The notes below the pieces were generated by a model. That model was given only the letters and a program-made list of their open reading frames with translations, did no database searches and was not told the origin of the DNA. A DNA stretch of 64,000 nucleotides from contig NC_045141.1 of NCBI RefSeq assembly GCF_008831285.2, forward strand, positions 23,896,742 through 23,960,741. The letters are read 5' to 3'. How positions within the stretch are numbered: the first letter of the stretch is position 1; each line of letters opens with the position of its first letter. Source of the stretch: Nymphaea colorata (taxonomy: Eukaryota; Streptophyta; Magnoliopsida; Nymphaeales; Nymphaeaceae). This document shows, piece by piece, positions 22,319 through 36,197 of this stretch. The position numbers and the translations under genes were made by a program.

Positions 22319-22909
22319 ATTTGGAAACCAACTCGTTAGACTACCAACAATTTTTCGCACGCTTTTCTGCATCTCTTTCAAGGATGCGCACTTGATCTCC
22401 AACAAATCTATCTATCTGAATCCGTGGAGCCCTTTATTAGGTTTTATGTTCCACATCTAACTAATTCAACGATTTTGCTTTTCTTTTTGTTAAAGAGAAC
22501 CAAGAGAGAACCATGCACGAAGCAGCATATCACCGTCGGGGAGGTTTTGCCTTAGTCCAGCATCTGGAAACCAGTAAAATATTCCAAAGCATGCAGTTTC
22601 TCGAAACGAAGAGACACTACTAAGCATGTCATTTATTAAGGCCGATTTCCCTTCATAACAGTTGTAACTTTCAGCTTGATTATTGGAGTATATTCTTCAT
22701 TTTATATACAGGAACCCACTCGCGTGCAGCTTCGCGCACTAAAAGGGAAGAAAGGACAAGCAGTAATCACTTCGACAAGTGAAAAGCAAGATAGATTGGA
22801 ACCTTATCTGAACTATCGATGGTGATTCCTTTAAAAGGTACATCATCTCATCGATTAGTTTATGATTATGAACTACCGGTTCTCCTTTAACTACAGTTTA
22901 AGGTAGAAC

Positions 22910-23060
22910 CAGGGGCGGTGGCAAGTGTAGGCATGGTGTGGGCAATTGCCCACACAGGCTCATAAAAAAATATATTTATTGTCATATTGAAACGTCATTG
23001 CATTGTAGTTTTTCTCATTTACTTAAAAGCGCCCTTAAAAATTTTAAATTATGCAACTAG
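22910..23060. repeat. Transposon-like repeat with a perfect 20-bp palindrome
   Basis: CAGGGGCGGTGGCAAGTG at 22910 resembles the CAGTGGCGGAGC ends of the MITEs in this window. It is followed at 22936-22955 by GTGTGGGCAATTGCCCACAC, a perfect palindrome. The same order, end motif then palindrome, occurs at 40426-40470. The right end could not be found, so the stated end is approximate. Confidence 0.45.
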
Positions 23061-25392
23061 TCTCACGTAACCAGAATTTTCTGGGTCCTTCCCTGGTAAA
23101 AACTTCCCCAGAAAATATCTTCATTTCGCTTTGTGGTCTTGAAACAATTGTACGTTCGCAATTGCGAAGAACATGTGATAATGGAACTTTTTTGTTGTTT
23201 TGTGTTATTTGTAGCTCTATGATGTGCTCTTCTTTGTGCGTCATTTATTTTTTATTCTCCCGCAGCCGGAGAACACTTTCTCATGTTTGGTCTCATTTGC
23301 ATTTCCTCAACCTTTTTTCCCCACCTTGTTGTTACAAGTTAACATCAAGTTGGGTGCCTGTCCGGGGGCATGCAAGACTCATGAGAGACCAGACCAATGG
23401 AGGTTAGGATCGGATGATACAGCACAAGTTTGGTCTTCATAATTTGCGAAGTCTAGTGAGGAGATCTAGAATCAAATTTCACAAGTTGATCAAAGTTGTT
23501 CTTCGATGCCTTCAACGGACTTGGATCATGTTGATCGAACAAAGCCAAAACAAGCATGAACTAAGTTCGTATCGGATTGATCAAACTGATGGTTTGAGTC
23601 GATTGCTATTGTGTATTGGATAATTTAATGGGTCTTTTTAAAAGCTTTCCTGCATGTGATCTGGATATTTCACTAGGTGGACCAATTTAGAGCTCCAAGT
23701 TAAAAGGATGTCTACAGTTCAGTACCTGTCAAGATCGTTTTCTACCACCTGGTTCGAGCAGGGGCCTGGATCTTTATGACGATTTGACATGCCTAAATTA
23801 GTGACTTATGTGAAGTCCCTGATTTGGTAGAGATGACATCGATCCACTTTGGACTTTGGACTTTCAGAAGTTGAAAAAAATGGGTGGTTTGGGTTATGAA
23901 ACTTTGGTTGGAAAATTACATACCTGGTTGATTTCGAGTATGAAAAGTCTTGGTTAGGTAAGAATTTTTGCTAGCTGCTATATACTGGAGCAGGTGGGTT
24001 TCGGGTTGCTTGAAGTGCATCTGCTGGCGTCAGGTCCTCCAAATCTGGTATGAATAGATTAAATGTGTAGAGGGAGCAGCTTTGCATGTTCAAACTGTTT
24101 TTCACAGGCTCGGTGTGCAGAGGCTTAAAGGGGAAAGTGGAATGAATTGAGTCGGTTTTAGTGTGAACCAGGTTGTGTCCAAACAGATTTTCTCAAATGG
24201 AAGGCACAATAACCAGCAAGTGGGACTCTCCGGCCACCCTTGTCTGGTGGGCAGTTGCCGGACTAAGCCCTGATAGCAGCCGGAAAATGCGTTCCCGGGA
24301 AGCTGCCATGGTCTTCAAACATGGTGTGCAGCCATTGGGCACAGGCGGCCAGCACAACCAAAGGATGGCTTGACTTAGTTTGGGTACTTGTCATGCTTCA
24401 CAATTATTTGGTTGAATTTTCTGTAGTGCAGGAGTCCTTATTGAAACCTAAAACCTGTGAAATTTCTATAAAACTAGACATCCAACTGTAATTATTAGCT
24501 ATGAAACGAAAGCATTTTGAAAAAATAGTGCCAAAATTAAACTGTTATGAAAAGTGGAAGCAAAATCAAGAAATTAACCTGGAAAAGAAGATTCCAACTG
24601 ACTAATGTTCTAGATTTTCCAACCATTTATTGGCGTCAATTTCTAATATCCTTAACAAATTTATGATTCGTTCATGAAAAACAGTTCAATTATGAAAACT
24701 TTTCCTATTCTAGTTGTTCTCAGGAATGACCGTCTCAGAAATCCCAAGTGAAAGGAACTCATATATTTTCATACGCTTTCAAGTCACTTTAATTGAAGAT
24801 TTTTTTTTTTTCCTTTCGCTAATCGAACTTCCAAGCACCGCATTATTGTCTTATCAACAGCCTTAAATGTCTTCGTTATTCCTTGGAATTGCTATACTTT
24901 CACTTTACTATATCCTTTATCATTTTCATATTTATGCCAACGTGTGCGCCTTTCTTCTAGATGTAGAGTTTCCTGTTGAGCCTCAGATCATGAAGAAAGC
25001 AACTCCAAAAAGTCGATCAACCAGGCTTTATGAACAATTAATTTCCAAGAAGACGTGAGATACTGTTTTAGGGCTCCACCAACTCTATATGGATCCAGGA
25101 AATCAGGCACAATAGCGGACCCTGTAAACTACCCCAACCATCGATTGTCTGCCCAACGATTAAAAGGAAAGAGTGCAGAAGCTGTCTGGGTGCAAGCACG
25201 AAGCTAGTGATGGAATTTCAATGCTGCAATCTACAAAGAACTTCATAATACAAGTACTTTTGTTTTCTCCTTTTCAATAATGAACAACTTTAGTCCACTT
25301 AAGCAGACAGCCTCCTACACGGTAAGCCATGGGTGTGAACACAATACAGAGTAACGACATCAACTGATCTTAGACCGGATGCATGTTTGAAT

Positions 25393-25439
25393 AACACACA
25401 CATATATATATATATATCAAAGAGAGAGAGAGAGAGAGA
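25393..25439. repeat. Compound microsatellite (CA)(TA)(GA)
   Basis: Short CA and TA runs followed, after a few bases, by about nine GA units. Confidence 0.9.
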
Positions 25440-25678
25440 TTAATAAGTGGTAGATTACTTGGATGTTAGACATAAATACTGAACAATCTCAGCTTTCAAA
25501 CTTTTTCAAATTAGGGGTTCAAGGAAAAACAATGAGAAAAAAGTGCAAACTACTAACAGTGGATGATAAAATTGCCCATCACATTTTTCTTTTTGTTTTT
25601 TCTCAACAATCTTTGAAAAGATAAATAACTGACTTTGTTCCTCATCTGTCTAGCATATAAATATCTAGTACCTATTAA

Positions 25679-25812
<134 letters not shown>

Positions 25813-26435
25813 CATTTAACCACAGATTAGGTGGGTTTGACCATGATCCCTTCACATCAAGGCCAATTTGAAACCACTTGATGGTGATAAATACTTGTTT
25901 ACAAAAAACCAATATAGCTATAAGAGTAATCCTGAGGTTTGTCACGTAACAAAGATTCAAAAGCTGCATCACCAGAAAGTAGAGTCGCACGGCAGCCCCG
26001 CTTAGCAGTAAACCTAACTTCTCTGACTCGTCACAACAACCCAATTAGATGCTGTGCTTCTTTACCTTTCTTTCCTTTTCACCAAAGCCAAAAGAAAATC
26101 TCTTTCAATCTTTTAGAGATACAATTCAAAAGATGAATCTTACTTTCGCCGAACAAAACGTGAGCCTAACAAGCTCTTCGTACGTTCTTCTTTTGATCAT
26201 ACGCATGGTTGTGAAACTTGCTCAGTTGACTCACTCGGCAATTCAATGACTGCCGCGATGTGGAAAGCAGGTGGAAACAATTAGTTGGTGAAAGTCGTTT
26301 TCATCACAGATCATGGTTCAATCCATGAAGTATAATTTACAGAAAGCAAATGACGATTCGCTCCTTTAAAGGAAGATAATAGATCGGGTGTTATATATAA
26401 TTTTCTTATGTACAATACATATACAAACTCACCCT

Positions 26436-26439
<4 letters not shown>

Positions 26440-26467
<28 letters not shown>
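26440..26467. repeat. (CA)n microsatellite
   Basis: About 12 CA units preceded by CACCCACCC. Confidence 0.95.
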
Positions 26468-29070
26468 TCGTGAAACAATATGCAAACGATCATGAGTGGT
26501 AAACTTTTCCGGTTGCCACTTCAAAACTAATGCTATAATGGAAATGGCGATCACAACGTGGGCCAAAAGATCGATGTGAGAGCAAAGAAAACGAGATTAG
26601 AGGGTACTTTTCATCATCTTCTCTGTTGGAGAGAGTCAGAGAAATTACTTTTATCAGCATACCGCTAGTCCTGGGGTGCCCTTGAATGCCCAGTTCAACT
26701 TCATCTTCTCATTCATATTAACTTTTAGGCTTGTCGCCTCAGCTGACTAAACAAATTCTTTATATATATATATATGTATATAAGGGCGGCCGGAGCACTA
26801 CCAGTGGTGGAGGAGACGGAGAGAGTGGTGACTGGTGAGGAAGGTGCCAGTGGCTCTGGCTGCCTTTTGAAGTGGGGAACAACCAGCCACCAAGCAGATG
26901 TTCCCTCCCAGCTGCCCATTCCCGCATTTAATATCACAAAATCCTCGTGATATTGACGGTCAAAGACACGTGTATCCCTTGTCCTCCCCCGCTTTTCCGG
27001 CGGTCAGTGGGGCGGGAGGAAGACGGGGCCACTGGGGTTTTCTCACGAGGACCTGCCGTTGGAAAGGAGAAAAGCACGCACCGGCGTCATCTCGCCGATA
27101 AGCAGCGGTCGACGACCACGCCACGTATAGGTTCCAGAACGAGCGTCAGCCAGTTGCAGAGATACCCAACGTTGACTAGAACCCGCCCGGAAAAGGAAAT
27201 CTACGATTCTTAGTGATGCCCAGGGGTCTAGTTGGTACCACCTGATCCCGGACCCATGTTGGATTTGACGTGAATGGAAGAGGTTTGATCAAGTTGAAGA
27301 AAGGAGTGACCATGGTTTACGAACAAATCTGGACACAGTTGTGATCTACTTGTCGCTAATTAATGTAAAAGGCAAAAGGTTGCAGATTCTTTTCAGCAAT
27401 TGATTTGGCTTAGACATGTCTTTCTTTGGGTTCTATTTAGTTGGAGGAAGATCCTGGACTCTTGTCTACCATTTGTCGGGCTTTTTGCCTGATTTCTAAA
27501 AAATTATTTTGCTTGCCTTTTTCGCCGAATAGATGTGTGAATTTTGATCCTGACATTAGTTGAGTTCCTAGAAAGTTATTTTCATGGTTGTAGTAAGAAA
27601 GTAAAAAACGTAAGTTATGTAAAAGAAGCTCCTCCGGCCATTCTCTGGTCGCTAAGAAACCGAGCAGATTCAGAAAAATAGGAAAGGAAAGAAGGGGTCG
27701 TCATTTTCTGACCACCCACTAAGTTGTAAAGGGGACTGAGTTGGCCTCGCCAAGCACTGTCCGCCCTAAGCGGTGCCTGTCTAAACTGTCTTCTCGGGTC
27801 GCAATGATCAACGAGTACTTGCTATTTTGAAGAGAAGAAAAAGTTGCACCTGGTTTCCCCCATTTCCTGTCACTTGAGAAAAGATAGAAAACAGAACAAA
27901 GTGGCCCATGATATGCTTTTCGTAAAATCATGGGGACCATGATCACTGCCGGAGGTGAATTCCATCCTCAAAAGCAACGGTTAACGGCCGGTGTTCAGAT
28001 CTTTCTTTCTAGTCAGTCTATCTGTCTATGCCCCGCCTGAGGGGGCGTCGCCCTTAATCTGTATTTTCTTTTCCTGCTGCAACTTCTCATCTTTCCCCTG
28101 TTTCCATCTCTGTCTCTGCTAATCTGGTTCTGCTGTTGGTTGCTGTGATACGAAGCACGGCATCTCTTTCTCTCTCTCATATTACAAACTTCTTCTCTAT
28201 TGAAGAAGCAATGTTTTTGAAGCCTTTGATAATTTGTTTTAGCCAAACTCTGCATGTTAATTTGGTGTTGCAGCCAAAACCAAACTCCAAGCGTCCTTTC
28301 GCGTGTCATCCAATTCCCTCCATCTTTACCTTTCAGAAAATTCATACTTGGTTTCAACCAAATCCGGACTGCACCAAAGAATTCATTCATCACTGCCCCC
28401 TTCCTCCAAATCAATCTCTGAATCAATATTTATTTAACGAAACACATCGTAATTAACTCTGCATCTTAAAGAAGAATACTGCCATCGATCTCTATTTTTC
28501 CATTTATGAATTAGAAATCAACATACACGTAGTAGTCGAAATATGTTCGATAGATATTGGAACAATCAATCTATCTATTCGTCTGCTTCATTTGATTGAA
28601 GCAACAGGAGAGGAAGAGTGTTTGGATGAGGAATATCTCTCCCTCATCCTGGGACCATGTAAAAATCCAGTCGACATGAAAAATAATTTATTTTTAGCAA
28701 CAATGAAAAATGTGAAAATTAAAAAAAAAAAAAAAAAAAGAAGAAGAAGAGTCCAGCTGGAAGGGACACCCCGGCTCAATGAGCATCACAAAAACCTGGT
28801 TATAATGCGTATCAACACAAAGGCGTCCAGCTTTGTGGTCCCCAGGAGCCTCCTATTCCCAACCATTGCCCAGAAAGTTTGTGGCCGTGGACCCCACATT
28901 TAGAAAGCCCCCGAACGCCATTGGTTACTCAAGCTCATTTGCTCTCACGTCACCGCTCTTCAAAAATTTCTCCTTCCCTTCTTTTTCTTTTATTCTTCTC
29001 TTCTTTGCTTTTAATATCGCATAATTTTTAGTAAGTATGATGTAATTGACTCAGGTGGTTGTCGCTTCCC

Positions 29071-29077
29071 TATATAT
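29071..29077 (+). promoter_or_regulatory. TATA box of the second NPF6 gene
   Basis: TATATAT lies 184 bp before the start codon at 29262. The preceding bases GTCGCTTCCC match those before the TATA box of the first copy. The predicted leader is pyrimidine-rich and has no upstream ATG. Confidence 0.7.
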
Positions 29078-29261
29078 GGGGGAGCCCAACCTCCCCTTGC
29101 AATTCGCTACTAAGCCAAACCCCAAGCCTCCTTCTTTCTTCCAAACCGAGGAAGAGAAACTCTTGTTTCTCTCTCTCTCTCTCCCTTTATTTTCCTCTGT
29201 TTCTCTCTTTCTCTCTCCCCTCCCCTCGAAGAACACAGAAAAATATTGAGGGAGGGAGAAG

Positions 29262-32200
29262 ATGGCATCATCTGATCATGAGAACGAAAACAATGGAGTC
29301 GTCGAGGATGCATGGGATTACAAAGGCCAACCTGCTAAGCCTTCCCATTCTGGAGGCTGGTTGTGCGCTGCTGCCATCCTAGGCATTTCTCTCTCTCTCT
29401 CTCTTTCTCTTTATATAAAGTATTGGGTGTTGTTTTTCCAACATGTTGAAGAAATCAGGGGAAAGTTTTGAGATATGAACATGCATGGCGTTGGTGGTGT
29501 TTGAAACAGGGGTGGAGCTGACTGAGAGGCTAACGACGCTAGGGATTGGGGTGAACCTGGTGACGTACCTCACAGGGGTGATGCACCTGGGAAATGCAGA
29601 GTCGGCCAACATCGTGACCAACTTCATGGGCGCCTCCTTCATGCTCTGCCTCTTCGGCGGTTTCATCGCCGACACCTTCTTGGGCCGATACCTCACCATT
29701 GCCATCTTCACCACCGTTCAGGCCATGGTAGTTACACAGAGACCCACCTCCTCCTCCTCCTCCTCCTCTCCGTTTCCCTTCATTTTTACTTTCTTTCTTC
29801 TTGAGAAATTGTGATTCAAGTGATCGATTGTTATCGAGGCGCTCACTGGAGGCACGCCGCCTCTTCGGAAATGAGCCAATGATGGCGTACATGGTGTCAA
29901 CAATACGCACGAAACTTGCTGGACCAAAAGGTAGAGGTCATATAGAAAAGGGAGACAAAGTAAAAGGCTATCAGTCTCCAAAAAACGAGAGCTCTGTACA
30001 TGTGGCTTGGTGGGTCCAAATTTAAGACCTTGAACGTTGAAGGAGGTCAAGAGTTCCACACCGAGAGCGCGTCTTTTCGCCAAATCTAAGTGGTCGGTTC
30101 CATTTCCCTAAGAGCAGGGAAAAGAAAAAAAAATGGAAACTGCGTATATATTTGTTCATGAAATGGCTTGCATCTAACCAAAATAATTTTTTTTTTATAA
30201 TGAACATACAGGTGAAAGAAAAAAGCCTTACTCAAAAGGCCTTTCTTTATGTTCTGATTCCAAGCCTCGGATTCCCTGTTTTCCTGGGCTTCAAATTTTC
30301 TTCTCTCTTTTCCAGGGTGTGACCATTCTTACAATAAGTACCATCGTACCCAGCCTCCGGCCGCCACCTTGCTCTCCAGAGGGCACATGCGTGCAGGCAA
30401 GCGGGAAACAGCTCTCCCTTCTCTACGTTGCCCTCTACCTCACCGCCCTCGGCACAGGAGGCCTGAAATCCAGCGTCTCTGGCTTCGGCACCGATCAATT
30501 TGACGAGTCGTCGCCGACGGAGAAGTCTAAGATGATCTCCTTCTTCAGTTGGTTCTTCTTCTTCATCAGCATCGGTTCCCTAGCCGCAGTCACCGTGCTT
30601 GTGTACGTGCAAGACAACTTCGGAAGGAAATGGGGCTACGGGGTATGCGCTTGTGCCATCCTCGCGGCACTGCTGCTGTTCGTAAGTGGAACGAGAATTT
30701 ATCGCTTCAAGAAGCTCGCCGGGAGTCCCATTACTCAGGTCGCTAGAGTCATCGCCACAGCGTGGACGAATAGAAACAGAGATCTACCTTCAGACCCCTC
30801 TCTCCTTTATCAGGGAGAATTAGAACCTGAAACTGATGATACCTGCAAAAGAAGAACTGTCACCACCTTGTCACATTCCAAACAGTTCAGGTATATGACC
30901 TTCATCCAGTGTTCTTTTCATGATATTTTAGTCATTTTTCCAGAATTTAAACCACGTGATGCTGTTATGTGGGCCAGAAGATTTATAACAGGACTGGATT
31001 TGCCGAAGGACTAGAACAAAATGTCACCAAACTTTCTATACATTAAGATGACTTTTTTAGAAGTACTCAATTACTGGATAAGCCTACGAAGTTACTAGTC
31101 AATGCCCGGTGGACATTCGGACTCATGTTACCGAGAACAAGCTGCCAAAATGACATGTCCTGTGATATTCGTTCTATAGGTAGTGAGATAAATGACTAGA
31201 ACGGTGCAGGCAGCCATAGAAAGTAGGTGAGTTACATGGTATTAACACATAAACTAGATCCTGCCTGCTTGTTACTTGGAGATGAGATGGAAGCAACTTT
31301 TGTGTTGATTTTACCTCGATACATTCACGGTTTTGGCGTTGACGGCATTTCAATTTTCTCATTAATTTGATGTGAACCAACTACCTTTTGTTTTATTACA
31401 AGACGATTACAGGCCCTTGATTGGGAAATGAGACTGAGAAAGGAAAGGTAGAGGACCAAGACAGGCGTGAAAGTGTTTTGTAGTCATAAGGGTAGTTGGG
31501 CCCATGGTTTATGCACCTGATGTGATGTTACCAGTGTCACATTCATCCTTAGCGCGTCCTTGGATATGGACCATATGGTTAGGTAATATAATGGGCATAT
31601 TGAATTCTGATGATTTCTTGATCGCATTCCGATCTCTGATGCAGGTTTCTTGATAAGGCGGCAATTGTTGTAGACAACCCTGATGTAGAAACGGGAAAAG
31701 GGCGCATGAACTTACCTACACTGACACAAGTTGAAGAGGTGAAGATGGTAGTCAGCATGATGCCCATCTGGGCCACGACCATAATGTTTTGGACGGTCTA
31801 TGCACAGATGACAACATTGTCGGTGCAACAAGCCACAACAATGGACAGACACGTCGGGAAATCCTTCGAAATCCCTCCGGCGTCGCTAACCGTTTTCTTC
31901 GTGGGAAGCATACTGCTAACCGTGCCCATTTACGACCGGATAGTCGTTCCCGTCGCTCGGAGATTCACCGGCAGGAAAGAGGGGATGACTACCCTCCAAA
32001 GGATTTCAGTTGGCCTAGTTTTATCCATCTTTGCCATGGTCGCTGCGGCTCTGGCCGAGATAAAGAGGCTTACAGTGGCCCATGCCAACCCCAACCCGGA
32101 GGGGTTAGTGCCCTTGAGTGTGTTCTGGCTGGTGCCTCAATTTTTTCTTGTGGGTGCAGGGGAGGCCTTTACCTACATTGGGCAGCTGGATTTTTTCCTA

Positions 32201-32524
32201 AGAGAGTGCCCTAATGGGATGAAGACCATAAGCACGGGGTTGTTCCTTACCACCCTCTCCCTTGGTTTCTTCGTCAGCTCAGCCCTTGTCGCCATAGTTG
32301 CTAAGATCACATCAGGAGATGGTACAAGCGGGTGGATACCTGATGACCTGAGCAAGGGGAAGCTCTATAACTTCTACTGGCTGCTAGCGGCCCTGAGCGT
32401 GCTCAACTTAGTCTTCTACCTGTTAAGCGCAAAGGGGTACGTGTACAAAGAGCAGAGAGTGTCGACTACCAGCGTTGATGAGGAAGAGAGTGCAATAGAG
32501 ATGGAAACTTGCGGACAGGCATAG
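29262..32524 (+). CDS. NPF6.3-like: NRT1/PTR family transporter, NPF6 (NRT1.1-like), copy 2
   Basis: Four exons join in frame: 29262-29382, 29510-29727, 30316-30890, 31645-32524 (597 aa). Exon 2 is 218 bp in both copies and the intron phases (1, 0, 2) are identical. The product is a proton-coupled anion transporter of the NRT1.1/NPF6.3 type. ELTER (E43, E46, R47), RYLTIAIF with T103 equivalent to T101, GFGTDQFDES and GEAFTYIGQLDFF are all present. The nitrate-contact His356 position is Tyr357 (WTVYAQMTT), as in copy 1. The C-terminus KGYVYKEQRVST is family-typical. The ATG is in good context (GAAGATGGC). Introns 2 (588 bp) and 3 (754 bp) are longer than in copy 1; intron 1 again has a GC donor. 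No frameshift or stop is seen, so both copies appear functional. Confidence 0.95.
29383..29509 (+). other. GC-AG intron 1 of NPF6 copy 2
   Basis: The junction is CCTAG|GCATTT to ACAG|GGGTGG, giving I-L-G-V-E-L-T-E-R. Nearby GT dinucleotides are in phases that would break the frame. The intron opens with a CT-rich tract, as does intron 1 of copy 1, so it is homologous. Confidence 0.8.
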
Positions 32525-32599
32525 AGGAAAGAAGAAGAAGAGCATATATCTCTAATGTCAAAGGGGTGAAATTTTTTGTGTTTCATCTTCAACATAGGA

Positions 32600-33419
32600 T
32601 CGGGAGACCGGCAAGGGTTCTTCTGAACTAGCCCGAGCACAAAAACGTCGCGTAGTGTGTTGAAAGCTTGTATGTTAGCTCCGGAGTGTCTATATACCAG
32701 AATTATGTTTCCTGGTGATAGATGTTTTGAGCTCTTTGGGGATCTGTGCCTTTCCATGCACACATACACGCGCACATAGTGACTGTGGTTCATTATTGTC
32801 TTCTGATATTCATAATGCAAAGGGCTAAGAGAGATAATGACTTGTCACTGCAAATTGGAATATTATATGTTCATTCCATCCCAAACCGTTCATACGTGTG
32901 TGTGAGAGAGAGAGAGATAATGAGGTCATTTTTAGTCAAGGTAGGATGGGTATTCAATGTCTTCTTTCTCATGATAAACTGTAGTTGGTATCAAGGAAAT
33001 GAATGGGGTGCAAGTTTGTGAGATGCTGTCGAATATATATGACTGGTTTTTTCCCTACTCAAACAAGCGCCGAGCTTTCCCCTGGATAAGTAGGTTAGTT
33101 TCTCATTGTCTAGTATCCTTCATGAGACAATTAGTTACTTCCCACAGACTTACTCACCTCTTTCTGTTCAGTTTTGCAAGCTATTTTACTAGTAGAGAAA
33201 TTGCGTTAAAATTTGCCATTCATAAGAAATGGCAACAATGATACTAAATTTGTATATTGCGGTTGATGCCCTTCTTGATATGGAATATGCTAAGGATATA
33301 TAAAGCTGAAAAGGTGCTACGTAGAAAAATAATTAAAATCCGGAGCATCCAGGGCAAATACTTCTCCTCTTTATGACTCTATGACTATGGATAGAAGTAT
33401 TGCCTGTGTGCATGCGCAG

Positions 33420-33466
<47 letters not shown>

Positions 33467-36190
33467 TGGAACTTATCATATTAATTGTAGCCTTTCGTGG
33501 GGGCCGTATTGAATCTTTTCATACCCTTCAGAATCTTTCACTAGGAAGGCCGGGGCAGAAAAATATTGCTGAATTTTACATTTTAACTCCCAATCTTTTA
33601 TCCCTGATCTCAATACAGGCCCCCGTTTTTTAGAAACTGCCAAGAAAGTCTAGCCTCAAACACTTAAAAATGGTGATAGCGATTTCTTTCCCTACAGTAA
33701 AATGCATTTCCAGTTTTAAAGAAAAGTTGAAGCACTAAGAGATTTAAACCATCCAAAGTGCTCCCACATGGACCTGAGTACATGCCCCTCACAGTTTTCA
33801 TTCAGTTGTGAATCGGTCATGAGTCGCCTAACCAAGCCCTTGGGTCCCGGCAACAAAATCTGCTCATTTATTGTCAAGTTATCACTTAGTGTCTAAGCAG
33901 GTTATATGTTATGGTCCAGAATCATGTGTTATCGGTTAAAAATGATCCGAACACCCCTGCCAACTAATTGAAAAACTTGTCCCTGTAAGCTTGAAAGTAG
34001 TATGGGTCCAAAAAAAAAAAAAATACCTTGATGATATGTTAGTCGTATAACACTGAAAGCGCTCTCTTCATCCATTAACCCAAAGAAAATTTTGGCTTCC
34101 TAATGATGCCACTTAACCAAAGAAAGTTTGGCTCCAAAACAGTGACAAATATGAAAACTAGAGATGCACGTGCATTGTACGCCACTAAAGAAAAGGATAG
34201 ATGTACTTCACGGCCTGCCAAAACGAAATTCACAGAAAATGGTAATTGGGAACAAAATTTGGAAAATATTAATCCAGAAAATTTAGTCGAATTTTTGCCA
34301 AAAGTAAGTGGAAAAGTGAATTAATAACATTATTGATGTTAAGTTAGCAATTAAACAAAATGTTTAAATAGTAAAAAAAAAAGGTTAATGTTCATTATAC
34401 ATCTCAATCTATGCAATTGGATAAGAAGTTTTTTATTCTACCACCCAACATGAGTGTTAAAGCCTTTACTTTTCATCTCATTCCTAAGGTAACATCGATA
34501 CATCAATCCATGCAATTGATGCAGATGGAATCAAAATTCCCTCAAACGTATCGTCCAAATAAAAACCACCATCTACTGGACACCAGCTTCTATCAAGAAA
34601 AAAGGGCCGGAAACTTGCATCCAAAAGATTTCGGCAAAACCAAAAAAACAAAAAAAGTTTAGTGGTCCTTGTCGAGAACAAGGAGCAAAACACTCGGACT
34701 TGAAGTGCACTTCTCCAAACTTACATGCTCGTGTGTTTTCGGTCACTCGATGCCGGAGACGATGACAAGAGATCTACGTGGGAAGGGGATGGAAACAAAT
34801 GAAGGAAAAAGGAAACGGCCGACACCGCGGCGAAGCCTGTTTGGCTAGCTAGCTAGGCTTGTGGACAGACCGGATTTTGATTCACGAGAGATTGTGGCCG
34901 TGCGAATAGTATGGCACGGGGAGAAATTCAAGCATACATCTTGACAAGAGTCAAGAGATAGTGAGATTGTATCTCTGGTTCACGCCTCTAGCCTGCACAT
35001 GCAGTCATTTGGCGTTAGTGGCAGATCAGCACAAAGGCGAATAAGTTAAAGGAAGTCGACATGGCTCTGCAGTATTAATGCGTCACGGGTCTGCCACTGT
35101 ACTCTGGTTGTCCCTTGCGTACAAACATGCATGGCTAATGGCTTTGCCTGCAATCTTGGGAGGACTCCATCCATGACTCTTCCCAATGTCAAAGGGATAC
35201 TCCATCTCCATGGAGATTCTGCAACAAAGTTTGACAGCGAAATGTGGTTTTCCCCTCATTCAAGGCCAAGATGTGGAATCTATGGTTTATGATCTCTTTT
35301 TTTTTAGTGATCGAAAATCGAAGCTGCACGCATGAATGCCCTTAAATATAATGCATATTTTTTATAGTTTTTATAATAAGTTTCATGGTGTATTGGTTTG
35401 GTTTCAATGCCGAATCTGTCCATTGGAATCAAATCAGCTAAAAATGAGTCAGATCCATGAAAGTAAATAGACTATATAAGTCGAGCTAGAAGCATATTAA
35501 TTCAGAAACGAGCCTGCTGGACCTGTTGTTATGTACTCTTGTTATGGTTCAGTAGCTACCGGTTCATTCTTGTGATGTTTTGGAAATGCTTCCAATTTTA
35601 AGTTTCTTCTTGTTGTATATATATTTGTCGGATTTGCCTGAAGTATAGAACTTCCAATTCATCGGACTCGCTGGCACTAAATTCGATCTGGCTGATTCTG
35701 TGGATCATGAATCAAGAAGGGATTCAAGGACATCAACAAAAAATAATAAACTAAACAATCAAGTCTTGTTGTACTGGTTTAGTTTTGGAAGAATCTGCCG
35801 ACCTGCCTTAGAAACATGCTTGGCTACGCGGTTTGTGTCAGATGATGAATGGATCAATGGATCAGAAAGCGCAGAAGTTTAAGTACCCTGACCTGGAGAG
35901 TTGGAGTCTTCTGATTGCAGTCACTTTCAAGCCAGCTAGATCTGGAAGGACATTTTTCCAGTCAGTAAGTTCAGAAATTCTTCTGTTTGCTAAGTTCTTC
36001 CTCTAGCTAAAATCCAATATCTCATTGACCCTTCACTATTTGTTTATTATTTTTCTAAATGTCTGTGTGCGATCTTTTCTTCTTCTTCTTTTTCCTTATC
36101 TTCACTTATCTGGTATATAAGCTTAAATTCTTCGGCCATCTTGAGCTCTGTCCAATCATCGCCATCTGAAGCCAGTGCTTAATGCATCCT
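32600..36190. other. Intergenic, no gene recognised
   Basis: After a likely 3' UTR of the second NPF6 gene no frame shows a domain. The only clear structure is the microsatellite at 33420-33463. Confidence 0.5.
33420..33463. repeat. Compound microsatellite (GT)n(GA)n
   Basis: About seven GT units run straight into about 15 GA units. Confidence 0.95.
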
Positions 36191-36197
36191 AGTTTAG

